This document shows positions 33,186-40,926 of a stretch of 64,000 nt of DNA, piece after piece. This DNA comes from JBBDIP01 sp050260675. Its GTDB lineage: Bacteria; Bacillota; Sulfobacillia; Fermentithermobacillales; Fermentithermobacillaceae. Position 1 is the first letter of the stretch. Each line of letters opens with the position of its first letter. The notes under the pieces were generated by a model that did no database searches, was not told where the DNA came from, and saw nothing but the letters and a program-made list of their open reading frames with translations. Both the position numbers and the translations under genes were made by a program. The DNA lies in the NCBI GenBank assembly GCA_050260675.1, contig JBLNCN010000011.1:1-64000 (forward strand), read 5' to 3'.

Positions 33186-34814
33186 CTACCCTAGCGGCAG
33201 GCAGTCGTGTTTAATGAACTGGGCTGCTACCCAGCCTTCGACGTTGTTGGGCAAGCGTATCCTAACCCATCCCGTCTGCAGGTGTATTACATCCACTACA
33301 GTGCCGGCGTTAACCTGGGCGACGATGCCGAAGGTCATGCCGGGACCCTGTCTCACGTTCACCAGGTTGGCGGTGATTGTGCCGGTGCAGCATTTTCCGC
33401 TCGGGCCGGGCAGGCAGATGGAGACGTCGGTCACTACGAAGACTTGCCTGGTCCTGAAGATCCTGGCCACGAGCTGGAGGATCTTGGTGACCATGATTGG
33501 CTCGCCGGCCGGCGGGACTTCGAAGTTGGCGTGCTCGACATCGACCTGGACCCTGGCGCTCATACCGGGCCTGGCTTCAGGCAGCACCACGAAGCCTGAG
33601 AATGGCACGGTGAAGTGCAGTGTATGGACGGTCTGCGTCGGATCGGCCAAGGGCTCGTAGATGATCCTTTGCGCAATGGTACCGTCGACGATTACCTTGC
33701 CTGGAGCAACGATGGTCCGGTTCACCGAGGGGACCGACGATGAATCCAGGATTTCGGCCGCAAGCGGCTTCTCCTCCGGGATGTCGATGAGCTCCCTGAC
33801 GATCTCCTGGGACCGGTTCTCTCCAAGCACTTCCTGGACCCTGACCAGTTCGCGGTCTACCTGCAGCCCGGGGACGCCCGAGACGTTGGTGATGACCTGG
33901 ATGGACTGCGTGCGGATGACCTTGACCTTGGTCTGGATGATGATCCTCACGGTGAGCATCCTGCGAGTCGAGTTCACGTCGATGGAGACAAACTCGACCT
34001 GAACGTCAGCCAGGACCATCATGCCGGGCTGAGCTCCCGGGATCTCCACGAAGGCCTCGAACGGGATGGTGAAGTGGGCCACGTGCACCGACTGCGAAGG
34101 TACCGCTGCCTCGTAGATTACCCGCAGGCTGATCGTGCCGTTGACGATGACCTTGTTCGGCAGCACCGTGGTCTGGCCGATGGTGATGGACGTAACGTTG
34201 TCCAGAATCCGTGCCACATCGGGCTTGGCTTCGGGCAGCTGTAGGTTCTCCCGGAGAACCAACTGCGTCACGCCTTCACCCAGTACCGTCTCCGCCTTGA
34301 TGATCTCCCTGGTCACTTGCAGTCCGGCGACGCCGCTCACATCCGTTACCACACTGACGATAACCGTCTCCGTGACCCGGACTTTGAGGGCGGCTACGGC
34401 ACGGATAGTGACCGTCCTGCCATCCTCGCTAACCTGGAAGACGGCGTGCTCTATAGTCACGATAGGAGTCGCCGTCATGCCCGGCTCTACACCCGGGATC
34501 TCCACAAAGTGGCTGAACGGCACTTCCGCGTGGAAAACGTGGACCGTCTGGGTCTCCGCGGTCGACTCGTAGATGATGGCGAACTCGATGACGCCATCTA
34601 CCACGACCTTCCCAGGGAGAACCGTGACCTGCTCGATCCTGGGGTTGGGAACAAAGTCGATAATCGACCTCGCGGGTGGCTTCTCTTCAGGGATGGTGAC
34701 GGGTTGCGAGACGATTATCTGTGAGGTGCCCTCCCCCACGACCTCTTCCAGCCGTAATTCCTCGCGTCTTACTTCGAGGGCTTCCAGAGTCGTTACCCTC
34801 CTTTCAAATGACAA
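33186..34814 (-). CDS. Spore protein with three DUF3794 (SPOCS) domains and C-terminal SH3 domain
   Basis: A 542-residue protein made of three homologous repeats of about 155 residues. Each repeat opens with LEEVVGEGTSQIIV-type sequence, then an IPEEKP-like turn, VLPGKVVVDGVIEFAIIYE-type strand and a VPFSHFVEIPGVEPGM-type strand. Equivalent starts lie near residues 20, 175 and 330. A bacterial SH3 domain fills about 480-540 (ANLVNVRQGPGMTFGIVAQV). DUF3794 proteins such as SafA/SpoVID-type coat proteins are limited to spore formers; LysM is the more common C-terminal domain. This supports a spore-forming Bacillota host. Confidence 0.9.
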   Translation of the reverse strand: MSFERRVTTLEALEVRREELRLEEVVGEGTSQIIVSQPVTIPEEKPPARSIIDFVPNPRIEQVTVLPGKVVVDGVIEFAIIYESTAETQTVHVFHAEVPFSHFVEIPGVEPGMTATPIVTIEHAVFQVSEDGRTVTIRAVAALKVRVTETVIVSVVTDVSGVAGLQVTREIIKAETVLGEGVTQLVLRENLQLPEAKPDVARILDNVTSITIGQTTVLPNKVIVNGTISLRVIYEAAVPSQSVHVAHFTIPFEAFVEIPGAQPGMMVLADVQVEFVSIDVNSTRRMLTVRIIIQTKVKVIRTQSIQVITNVSGVPGLQVDRELVRVQEVLGENRSQEIVRELIDIPEEKPLAAEILDSSSVPSVNRTIVAPGKVIVDGTIAQRIIYEPLADPTQTVHTLHFTVPFSGFVVLPEARPGMSARVQVDVEHANFEVPPAGEPIMVTKILQLVARIFRTRQVFVVTDVSICLPGPSGKCCTGTITANLVNVRQGPGMTFGIVAQVNAGTVVDVIHLQTGWVRIRLPNNVEGWVAAQFIKHDCLPLG

Positions 34815-34896
34815 AGCTAGCCTTTGTGCTAGAACATCTATATGCCGCTGCCTGGAAAAAGTGTGTCGGAGGGCTACGCGCCCGCTACGCTGCGTG

Positions 34897-34992
34897 GATG
34901 TACGGCGGCATAGATGTACGGTGGCGTCGAGGGATGTGCTGCGGCATCAAAGAGTGTATTGTGGCACCGAGGGATGTACTCTGGCATCAAAG
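34897..34992. repeat. Five imperfect 20-bp tandem repeats
   Basis: Units begin at about 34897, 34913, 34933, 34953 and 34973; the consensus is roughly GATGTACnGnGGCATCnAGG. The first unit is four bases short. They lie between the DUF3794 promoter region and the nifU-like gene; no spacers of even length with unique content are present, so this is not a CRISPR. They could bind a regulator of the DUF3794 gene. Confidence 0.7.
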
Positions 34993-35112
34993 CAGGAAGG
35001 TCGCCGTCAATTGACAGCGGCCTCCGATTGTCTTCCGTTGTGCCCCGGTGGTCGCGCCCGGTCGCTTCGCCAGGGGCTGGACCTGACTACTGCGCCCGGT
35101 TGTTGTGACCGG

Positions 35113-35346
35113 TTACTCCTCAGTTAGCCCGACTGCCTTGACTTCCTTGACCTCGGGGATCTCCTGCTTGAGGATCCTCTCGATGCCGCCCTTGAGCGTC
35201 ATGAGAGCGAACGGGCATGTGCCGCAGTGCCCGGTCAATTTCACCTTGACAACTCCGTCGGTGACGTCGACCAGCTCGACGTCGCCGCCGTCGGCCTGGA
35301 GGGAAGGACGGATCTCGTCCAGAACTGCCATGACCTTTTCCTTCAC
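35113..35346 (-). CDS. NifU C-terminal-domain iron-sulfur scaffold protein
   Basis: A 77-residue protein equal to the NifU C-terminal domain: LDEIRPSLQADGGDVELVDV, then VVKVKLTGHCGTCPFALM (Cys-x-x-Cys cluster ligand), then a helix ending in PEVKEVKAV. It carries or transfers an Fe-S cluster in the cytoplasm. It is in the same direction as the AAA+ gene 74 bases upstream but is probably a separate unit. Confidence 0.92.
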   Translation of the reverse strand: MKEKVMAVLDEIRPSLQADGGDVELVDVTDGVVKVKLTGHCGTCPFALMTLKGGIERILKQEIPEVKEVKAVGLTEE

Positions 35347-35420
35347 TTTGCTCCCTCTTTTCTCCCGAACGAACTTACTTGCGGGTCCAATCCTATATTG
35401 ACCTATTAAGGGCCTGCTGT

Positions 35421-37124
35421 CTACGACTCCCCCGCCGCCTCGTCCTCTTCGCTCACCCTGTTCTCTTGCTCCACTGCATCCAGGAATGTCTGGTCGTCAG
35501 TGTACCTTCGAGCTTGGGACATGCAGGCTTCGATGGTCCGTCTCCGGCTGCCGGCATCGATCCGAAAGGTCTTAGCCGCCATAAGCAGGTCTTCTCCGTC
35601 CACCGCCGTCCGCTCTTTGTCAAACGCGAAGCGCTTGGCCCTGGTCACCAGCTCCTCCAATTCGGCGCAGGAGAAGTTGCGGGTCGACGGCACGATGGAT
35701 TCCCAAAGGAAATCCCGCATCTTATTTTCATCGATGGACGTGGGCACCCTATCCCTCCTCCCACCCTTGGAGTACCCCAGGTGGACCAAAAGGATCTCCA
35801 GCCGGGCTTGCGGCCCCGGGTAGAGGAAGGGGATCTTGTAGTCGAACCTTCCCGCGCGCAGGAACGCGTCATCCAGGTGCTCCGGCACGTTTGTGGTCCC
35901 CACGATAATGGCTTCCCGATCGGGCCGTCCGAGCCACTCAAGGAACTGGGAAAACACGCGCTGGGTCTCCTCTTCGGCCGAGCCCGCCGACGTCCCCTGC
36001 CGTTTACCGAACCGGTCGATCTCGTCGACGAAGACGATAGCCGGCGACATCTTCTCCGCAAGACCGATGGCGTTCTTCATGTTCTGCCCCGACTCGCCTA
36101 ACCACTTGGAGTAGATGTTCTCGGTGACCAGGTTGATGAACGGCAGCTGCACCTCTCTGGCCAACGCGTTTGCGAAGAGGCTCTTCCCCGTGCCCGGCGG
36201 CCCGAAGAAGAGGAGTCCCTTCGGCAGCCCGAGGCCGAAGTGCCTCGCCCTGTCCGGCTTCTTCAAGACGTTGATGATGTACTTCTGGACGAAATCCTTG
36301 ATGGCGTGGTAACCGCCTATGTCGCCGAAGCCGAACTGGGGGTCCCGGACCTCCAACACCCTGGACCTCTTCACCATTTCGGACTTCAGCTCTTTCATGA
36401 TGTCGGGCTGGAAGTCCTTGACTCGCTGATAGGACTCCAAAAGCACGCTTTCGACCTGGTGGAGGTTCAGGCCCGACAGGGTGACAAGCGTGGCTTCGAC
36501 CTTGGTGTCGTCCACGGCCACACCCAGCTCGGCGCCGATGCTCCTTATGAGGTTCTTTCGCTCTTCCTTGCTGGACGGGTCGACGGGGATTATGACAACG
36601 AACTCCCTGGTGAACTCGTCCATGATGCGGGAAGCGTCGGATGTGAGCACCATGACGGTGGATCCCTTGGCCAGGACCTGGGGATCGAGAGCCCAGGCAC
36701 GAAGGGCCGATTGGAAGCCTGTATCGGCCTCCCTGACCTCGGAGAGGTTTTGGACTATGAACACGGTGGACGAGGTCTTGAGAAATGGGTCCACTTCCTT
36801 GAGGATCCCCTTCAGGGCCTGCAGCTCAATGCCGCCGTCCATTCCCCTTGCCCGGGATGTCAGCGGAGTCTGGGTAAGAGGCCTTTTCCGGTAAGGCTCA
36901 AAAACGGGCCCATCGGCGCCCTTCCTGAGGGTGCCCAAGCCGTCCCACGGGTCATAAAGGAGGACGTGCTCGGCTGAGAGGAACTCCGGCGAGGAAAGCA
37001 CAAACGACTTCAGCTGGTAGATCCTCTTGGGGTCAACGGTCTCGAAGCAGAGCACTGGCGAGTAGTTTGCCTTGCGCTTGGTTAGGCCGGTCCTTATCCA
37101 GGTCTCGTCCAGGAAGCTCTCCAC
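35421..37124 (-). CDS. AAA+ ATPase (Ycf46-like) partnered with DUF1257/DUF2997 proteins
   Basis: A 567-residue protein. The N-terminal half (about 1-260) is a degenerate ATPase-like region (STVFIVQNLSEV, VMVLTSDASRIMDEFTRE). The second half is an active AAA+ module: FFGPPGTGKSLFANALA (Walker A), IVFVDEIDRFG (Walker B), IIVGTTNVPEHLD (sensor 1) and DDAFLRAGRFDYKI (Arg finger). This layout is that of Ycf46-type proteins. The GTG start has GGAG six bases upstream. Genes for DUF2997 and DUF1257 (Ycf35) lie directly upstream; the three recur together in bacteria and plastids. The role is unknown, probably protein remodelling. Confidence 0.82.
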   Translation of the reverse strand: MESFLDETWIRTGLTKRKANYSPVLCFETVDPKRIYQLKSFVLSSPEFLSAEHVLLYDPWDGLGTLRKGADGPVFEPYRKRPLTQTPLTSRARGMDGGIELQALKGILKEVDPFLKTSSTVFIVQNLSEVREADTGFQSALRAWALDPQVLAKGSTVMVLTSDASRIMDEFTREFVVIIPVDPSSKEERKNLIRSIGAELGVAVDDTKVEATLVTLSGLNLHQVESVLLESYQRVKDFQPDIMKELKSEMVKRSRVLEVRDPQFGFGDIGGYHAIKDFVQKYIINVLKKPDRARHFGLGLPKGLLFFGPPGTGKSLFANALAREVQLPFINLVTENIYSKWLGESGQNMKNAIGLAEKMSPAIVFVDEIDRFGKRQGTSAGSAEEETQRVFSQFLEWLGRPDREAIIVGTTNVPEHLDDAFLRAGRFDYKIPFLYPGPQARLEILLVHLGYSKGGRRDRVPTSIDENKMRDFLWESIVPSTRNFSCAELEELVTRAKRFAFDKERTAVDGEDLLMAAKTFRIDAGSRRRTIEACMSQARRYTDDQTFLDAVEQENRVSEEDEAAGES

Positions 37125-37200
37125 TCTATACTCCGACCTCCTAGCCGCAGGCTAATTGACGAGGCCGCGCGACGGCTCGCGCGGTGGGCAGGACGACCTT

Positions 37201-37419
37201 TCAGCCGCAGGGGGAACTCACCCTGGTCGCGAGATGGAGTCCGTACCGGGCAAGGGCCTGTATGACCTCGGCGGTCTTGCCGTCCCCTTGTCTTTCAAAC
37301 AGGTTTAGGATCATGGGGCCAATCTCGATCTCCATGTAGGATCCAGAGCGGCCGGGCCCGTCATCGTTGCGCTGCACCTGGTTCACGGCGCGCTGCACTT
37401 GGTTCACGGCGCACGGCAC
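37201..37419 (-). CDS. Small ORF of uncertain reality downstream of DUF2997 gene
   Basis: An open frame whose C-terminal 44 residues (MEIEIGPMILNLFERQ, then DGKTAEVIQALARYGLHL) look protein-like. The GTG at 37419 or the ATG at 37335 could start it; neither has a good ribosome site. A 21-bp tandem duplication (37370-37411, coding AVNQVQR twice) sits near the N-terminus. It lies between the DUF2997 and AAA+ genes. Confidence 0.4.
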   Translation of the reverse strand: MPCAVNQVQRAVNQVQRNDDGPGRSGSYMEIEIGPMILNLFERQGDGKTAEVIQALARYGLHLATRVSSPCG

Positions 37420-37454
37420 TAGGTCTTCGGCGCGTAGGGCCTTGCCTTCCGCCG

Positions 37455-37682
37455 TCAGCTGACGGGGACCTTCCTTCCCGGGGTCTCCTCGGCGCCTACC
37501 TCCAGTTCTACCTGGGAGGCAGTCTTGCGAGTCACAGTCACCGGGATCGCCCAAAGTCCAAGCTCCCGGAGGGCTTTCGCCAAGGCCTCGGCCTCGTCGA
37601 AGCAGGTCTCCCCGGGATAGCCTGAATACTCCACCTGTAGGCGGCCGTCCCTGCCGATCTCCACGCTGATGCGCCGCGCCAT
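37455..37682 (-). CDS. DUF2997-family small protein
   Basis: A 75-residue protein: ISVEIGRDGRLQVEYSGYPG, then ETCFDEAEALAKALRELG, matching DUF2997 (a short beta hairpin and helix with a conserved Cys). Coupled to DUF1257 by overlapping start and stop. The family usually accompanies DUF1257 and a Ycf46-like ATPase, as here. Confidence 0.8.
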   Translation of the reverse strand: MARRISVEIGRDGRLQVEYSGYPGETCFDEAEALAKALRELGLWAIPVTVTRKTASQVELEVGAEETPGRKVPVS

Positions 37683-38122
37683 TACAGTACCCCTTTGACC
37701 AGGACTTTCTTCCCCTCAATAGGGTGGGCGAACTCATCGACCTCGACCTTGTAGTTGAGTTCTCTCAGCGCGCGAGTCACGCATAGAGCTCCGTAGTTCT
37801 GCATGAGCCGCTCCTTTATCTCGCCGGCGGTCCTCTCAAAGCCCCCGTATGTGTCGGCGATGAAACTGACCTCGCCGGTCTCCCGGTCGACTTTGATGCC
37901 GAGGCCCCGCGGAAAGGTGGGCCCCAAGAGCCCCCAGTCGCACGCGATGGAGCGCCCGTAGTAGTCCTTTATCGAGTGGGTCACGTCGAGGTTATACTCC
38001 TCGGCCGTAACAAGGACAGCTTCATTGAGGACTTCCCACCCCGGGTCCTCCTCAACCGATCGGCCCTGTGCAAGCGCGTTGTCGAGCCTCACATCCGTCT
38101 TGTACGAGCTCACATGGCTCAC
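37682..38122 (-). CDS. DUF1257 (Ycf35-like) protein
   Basis: A 146-residue protein: MSHVSSYKTDVRLDNALAQG, DWGLLGPTFPRGLGIKVD, EVSFIADTYGGFERTAGEIK and YGALCVTRALRELNYKVEVD fit DUF1257, known as Ycf35 in plastids and cyanobacteria. It overlaps the membrane coiled-coil gene upstream by four bases and abuts DUF2997. The function is unknown; the conserved gene set suggests a complex with the AAA+ protein. Confidence 0.83.
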   Translation of the reverse strand: MSHVSSYKTDVRLDNALAQGRSVEEDPGWEVLNEAVLVTAEEYNLDVTHSIKDYYGRSIACDWGLLGPTFPRGLGIKVDRETGEVSFIADTYGGFERTAGEIKERLMQNYGALCVTRALRELNYKVEVDEFAHPIEGKKVLVKGVL

Positions 38123-38949
38123 TTGTCAGCCCTCCATGACAGGCGAATGCGCTTCCTCATAAACTCGGCCTTTGCCCTCCGCTCTGCCTCTATCTCCACC
38201 TGGATGGCCTGCAGGCGTTCCCTTGCCCGCCCCTCGTCCTCCGGCAGTTTGTGGGCAGGCTGCGGATCCGCTGCCTTCGGGGGTCCTTCCCTCTCCATGA
38301 TCTCCAGGCTCAAGAGAGCCGCGTGGGCTCTGGCTTGTTCGCGCCTGGCCTCGTCCGGATCGCTCCTCGCTTCGAGCTCGACATTCATGAGGTCCTCTCT
38401 CAAAGCGTCCATAGACTTGTCTTTTAGCGCCTCTTTCCACTCCAAGACCTTCACCGACCTGATCCTCGCGGCGCCTCCGCCCTGCTCCCAGGTCTCAACC
38501 GCTTTGCGGAGCGCCGCCCGCTCCTCATCGTGGCGAGAGAGACTGACTGCCTGGGCAGCGCTGGACCGGAACTCGGCCTGCCTAAGGGCGCGCCACCTCG
38601 ACGAATCGAGCTCGCGCAGGATAGCGTCTTCCTCTTCCTCCAAGGCAGCCATCCTGTCGTCGTACTTGCGGGTCAACAGCGAACACCATAGGTTCACTGA
38701 TATGAAGGAGAGTATGTTGAACAGAGTGAAGGCCACGCCGCCCGCGATGGCCGCTTTGGGCCCGCCTGTCCACGCGGGAGCGACCTGGTTCGCAAGGCGG
38801 ATACCGAGATACACGGACGCTGCCCCCAAGAGGGTCAATAGGGTGAGGGAATGACTGGTGTGTTCGTACTTGGTCACGAGCGCCGCCAACCAGGCATAGC
38901 CCAGGTACAAGAGGACGGCGAACCCCGCCAGCGTCCAGACAATCCACAT
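38119..38949 (-). CDS. Membrane protein with long cytoplasmic coiled coil
   Basis: A 276-residue protein with three N-terminal hydrophobic segments (about 5-27, 36-54, 66-92) and then about 170 residues of charged helix (DDRMAALEEEEDAILRELDS, then KAVETWEQGG, EALKDKSMDALREDLM). No known family is recognised. Its stop overlaps DUF1257 (ATGA), so it is probably the membrane anchor or scaffold of the DUF1257/DUF2997/AAA+ group. Confidence 0.7.
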   Translation of the reverse strand: MWIVWTLAGFAVLLYLGYAWLAALVTKYEHTSHSLTLLTLLGAASVYLGIRLANQVAPAWTGGPKAAIAGGVAFTLFNILSFISVNLWCSLLTRKYDDRMAALEEEEDAILRELDSSRWRALRQAEFRSSAAQAVSLSRHDEERAALRKAVETWEQGGGAARIRSVKVLEWKEALKDKSMDALREDLMNVELEARSDPDEARREQARAHAALLSLEIMEREGPPKAADPQPAHKLPEDEGRARERLQAIQVEIEAERRAKAEFMRKRIRLSWRADK

Positions 38950-38985
38950 TCCCGCGTCACCCCGTCTCCTCTGCGATCTGCCTGA

Positions 38986-40053
38986 CTACCGGCCGTTTGT
39001 CTGGAGAGTTCCTCCGGATAGGGCTGAAAGACGGGCGCGCGCCCGCCAGAGTTCATCCGACACAGGAGGCTCAAGCTGCATCTCTCGACCACTCCGCCGG
39101 AGCGTCCGGTTTCCCACTGTCATTTTTCCCACGACTTCCGCCTGCAAACCGCATTTCCGGTAAACTTCACGTAATGCGGCACCGTTTTTTGCAGATATCA
39201 CAAGGCATCCCGAAGATACCAGTTTCAGCGGGTCGATTCCGGTAAACGCCGCAACCTTGGCGGTGACGGGGAGTACCGGTATGAGATCAGCATCCACATA
39301 GGCGCCGAGGCCAGACGCCTCGCAGACCTCGTAGATGGCCCCCAGGACCCCGCCCTCGGTTGCATCGTGGCAGCCTGAAGCCCCGTTTTGTGCAGCAATC
39401 GCGCCGTCCTTGGTCACGCTGACGTTCCAAATGAGATCCGACGCCTGCTCGAACTCGCTCTCTGTCAGAACGTTTCTGAACTCCTCCGGAAAGTCCCTCA
39501 CCAAGATCGACGTTCCTTCCATCCCGGCCCATTTGGTCACCAGGATGTCGTCGCCTTCCTTGGCCCCGCCCGCCGAGAGTACCTTGCCTCCCCGCGACTT
39601 TCCGAGGGCGGTAACGCTGATGACCGGCCTAGTCAAGCCGGGGGTGATCTCGGTATGGCCGCCGGCCACGGCTACGTCTTCCTCAGTGCAAGCTGAATGG
39701 ATGTCGTCCATGAGCCCGGTAAGAGTCCCGACTGTGGACCCCTCCGGCAGGAGCAGCGTGATCATAACCGCGATGGGCTCGGCTCCGGCGGCTCCCAAGT
39801 CGTTTAGGGCCACCTTGACCGCTAGCCACCCGGCTTTGTCGCCTGCCCCGGTTATGGGGTCGGTGGTGACAACAAGCAGCTCCCCACCCAGAGCGAGAAC
39901 AGACGTATCCTCGCCGATGGAGGGTGCCAGCAGGACTTCCTTGCGGATCGCGCCGGTCTTCTTGAAAACCAAGGACTTCAGCATCTCCGGAGGTACCTTG
40001 CCCGCCGGCAGAATCATGTCCTGGCTGCTCCGGGTAACTACTGTATCGTCCAA
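38986..40053 (-). CDS. AIR-synthase-related protein (HypE/ThiL/SelD superfamily)
   Basis: A 355-residue protein. The N-terminal domain has SIGEDTSVLALGGELLVVTTD and KVALNDLGAAGAEPIAVMIT, the ATP-binding pattern of the PurM/HypE superfamily. The C-terminal domain has CHDATEGGVLGAIYEVCEAS and DPLKLVSSGCLVI. Closest in style to HypE-like proteins, but the C-terminal Cys on which HypE builds cyanide is absent (end is GGTLQTNGR), and no hyp genes are nearby, so the substrate is open. The start is a TTG near GAAGGA. Confidence 0.82.
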   Translation of the reverse strand: MDDTVVTRSSQDMILPAGKVPPEMLKSLVFKKTGAIRKEVLLAPSIGEDTSVLALGGELLVVTTDPITGAGDKAGWLAVKVALNDLGAAGAEPIAVMITLLLPEGSTVGTLTGLMDDIHSACTEEDVAVAGGHTEITPGLTRPVISVTALGKSRGGKVLSAGGAKEGDDILVTKWAGMEGTSILVRDFPEEFRNVLTESEFEQASDLIWNVSVTKDGAIAAQNGASGCHDATEGGVLGAIYEVCEASGLGAYVDADLIPVLPVTAKVAAFTGIDPLKLVSSGCLVISAKNGAALREVYRKCGLQAEVVGKMTVGNRTLRRSGREMQLEPPVSDELWRARARLSALSGGTLQTNGR

Positions 40054-40088
40054 GCGTCCTTCATCCTTCGTCGCAGGTTCTTGACCCG

Positions 40089-40116
40089 ATTATAACATTA
40101 GACCAGATTGTGGTAA
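40089..40116 (-). promoter_or_regulatory. Sigma-A-type promoter of the AIR-synthase-like gene
   Basis: On the minus strand TTACCA (40116-40111), a 16-base spacer and TATAAT (40094-40089) precede the TTG start by about 35 bases. The -10 is perfect and the -35 fair. Confidence 0.55.
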
Positions 40117-40148
40117 GGTTAGTGCAGTTGTTCAGGGAGCGTGGAAGA

Positions 40149-40703
40149 TTGCTACGAGTGATCGGCGGTGAATTCCGGGGACGGATCCTGGCTTCGGTTC
40201 CGGGTGAGGGCACGCGGCCTCCGTTAGCCAAAGTAAGGGCTGCCGTGGCCAACATAGTTGCCGAATACATAGACGGCGCCAGAGTCGTTGACCTCTTCTC
40301 AGGCACCGGGAGTTACTCCATTGAACTCCTTTCGCGGGGCGCGGCCTGGGCCACGTGCATTGACCTCGCCCCAGTGGCCGTGTCCGTCATCCGCAAGAAC
40401 CTGGAATCGCTCGGGCTGTCCGGACGGTCCCAGGTTATCCAGGGGGACGCGCTCCGCGTGGTGAGGAGCCTTGAATCCCGGGACGAACCCTACCGCATAG
40501 TTCTGGTCGCTCCCCCCTACTATAAGGGGCTGGATAAGCAGGCCATGGACTATCTGGGGACGTCCCGCTTGGTTGACCCGGCCGGAATAGTGGTCCTCCA
40601 GCAGCAGAGAAAAGAGCTGTTCTCCGAGGAGTACGGGAACCTGATCCTGCGCAGGACTTATCTCTACGGCGAGACTCGCGTCACGACCTACCTCCCCAGG
40701 TAA
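40149..40703 (+). CDS. rsmD: RsmD-like RNA methyltransferase
   Basis: A 184-residue class I methyltransferase like RsmD, which makes m2G966 in 16S rRNA. Seen: LRVIGGEFRGRILASVPGEG, TRPPLAKVRAAVANI, ARVVDLFSGTGSYSIELLSR (SAM-binding motif I), CIDLAPVAVSVIRKNLE (motif II) and IVLVAPPYYKGLD at the catalytic motif. The family's motif is usually (D/N)PPY; here it is APPY, a change at a position that contacts the target amine, so activity should be tested. A TTG at 40149 fits the family start; the longer ATG/GTG frame is less likely. Confidence 0.82.
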   Translation: MLRVIGGEFRGRILASVPGEGTRPPLAKVRAAVANIVAEYIDGARVVDLFSGTGSYSIELLSRGAAWATCIDLAPVAVSVIRKNLESLGLSGRSQVIQGDALRVVRSLESRDEPYRIVLVAPPYYKGLDKQAMDYLGTSRLVDPAGIVVLQQQRKELFSEEYGNLILRRTYLYGETRVTTYLPR

Positions 40704-40759
40704 CTTTCCGTAATGTCTTCACATAACATGTGCCACGATCCCGAAAGGAGGACTCGCAC

Positions 40760-40855
40760 ATGGCAGGAGTTGGTGGCGGCATGGGGAACAACTGGGCGTT
40801 CATCCTGTTCCTTATCCTGATCCTGCTCGTCTTCGGATTGACCTGCTTCGTATAG
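40760..40855 (+). CDS. YjcZ-like sporulation microprotein
   Basis: A 31-residue frame with a strong AAAGGAGG site nine bases before the ATG. It starts MAGVGGGMGNNWAFI and continues as one hydrophobic helix (LFLILILLVFGLTCF) to the stop. A Gly-rich start followed by a single Ile/Leu-rich span is the look of the YjcZ-family sporulation proteins of Bacillota. It is too short for most gene finders. It lies downstream of rsmD and converges on dnaE2. Confidence 0.75.
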   Translation: MAGVGGGMGNNWAFILFLILILLVFGLTCFV

Positions 40856-40893
40856 CGCGAGGTATGGCCGCGGAGGGACCTCCCCCGTCCGTC

Positions 40894-40926
40894 ATGGAGC
40901 GAGAGCCTCAAAGGCTCTCGCTCCAT
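40894..40926. terminator. Strong hairpin overlapping the dnaE2 stop
   Basis: ATGGAGCGAGAGCC and GGCTCTCGCTCCAT form a perfect 14-base-pair stem with a five-base loop. The dnaE2 stop codon is in the loop. There is no T-run on either side, so it is not a textbook terminator; it may be a bidirectional stop or an RNA-stabilising stem. Confidence 0.55.

Noticed and set aside
34897..34992. CRISPR array
   Set aside because: Repeat units are adjacent 20-mers without spacers, degenerate, and no cas genes are present.
35379..36977. Plus-strand open frames of 240 and 245 residues
   Set aside because: Both mirror the AAA+ gene on the other strand, which has complete Walker and Arg-finger motifs.
37201..37737. 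178-residue frame as a full-length gene
   Set aside because: Its N-terminal two thirds overlap the better supported DUF2997 gene; only the last part could be real.
38986..40053. True HypE hydrogenase maturation factor
   Set aside because: The C-terminal Cys needed for the HypE reaction is missing and no other hyp genes are nearby.
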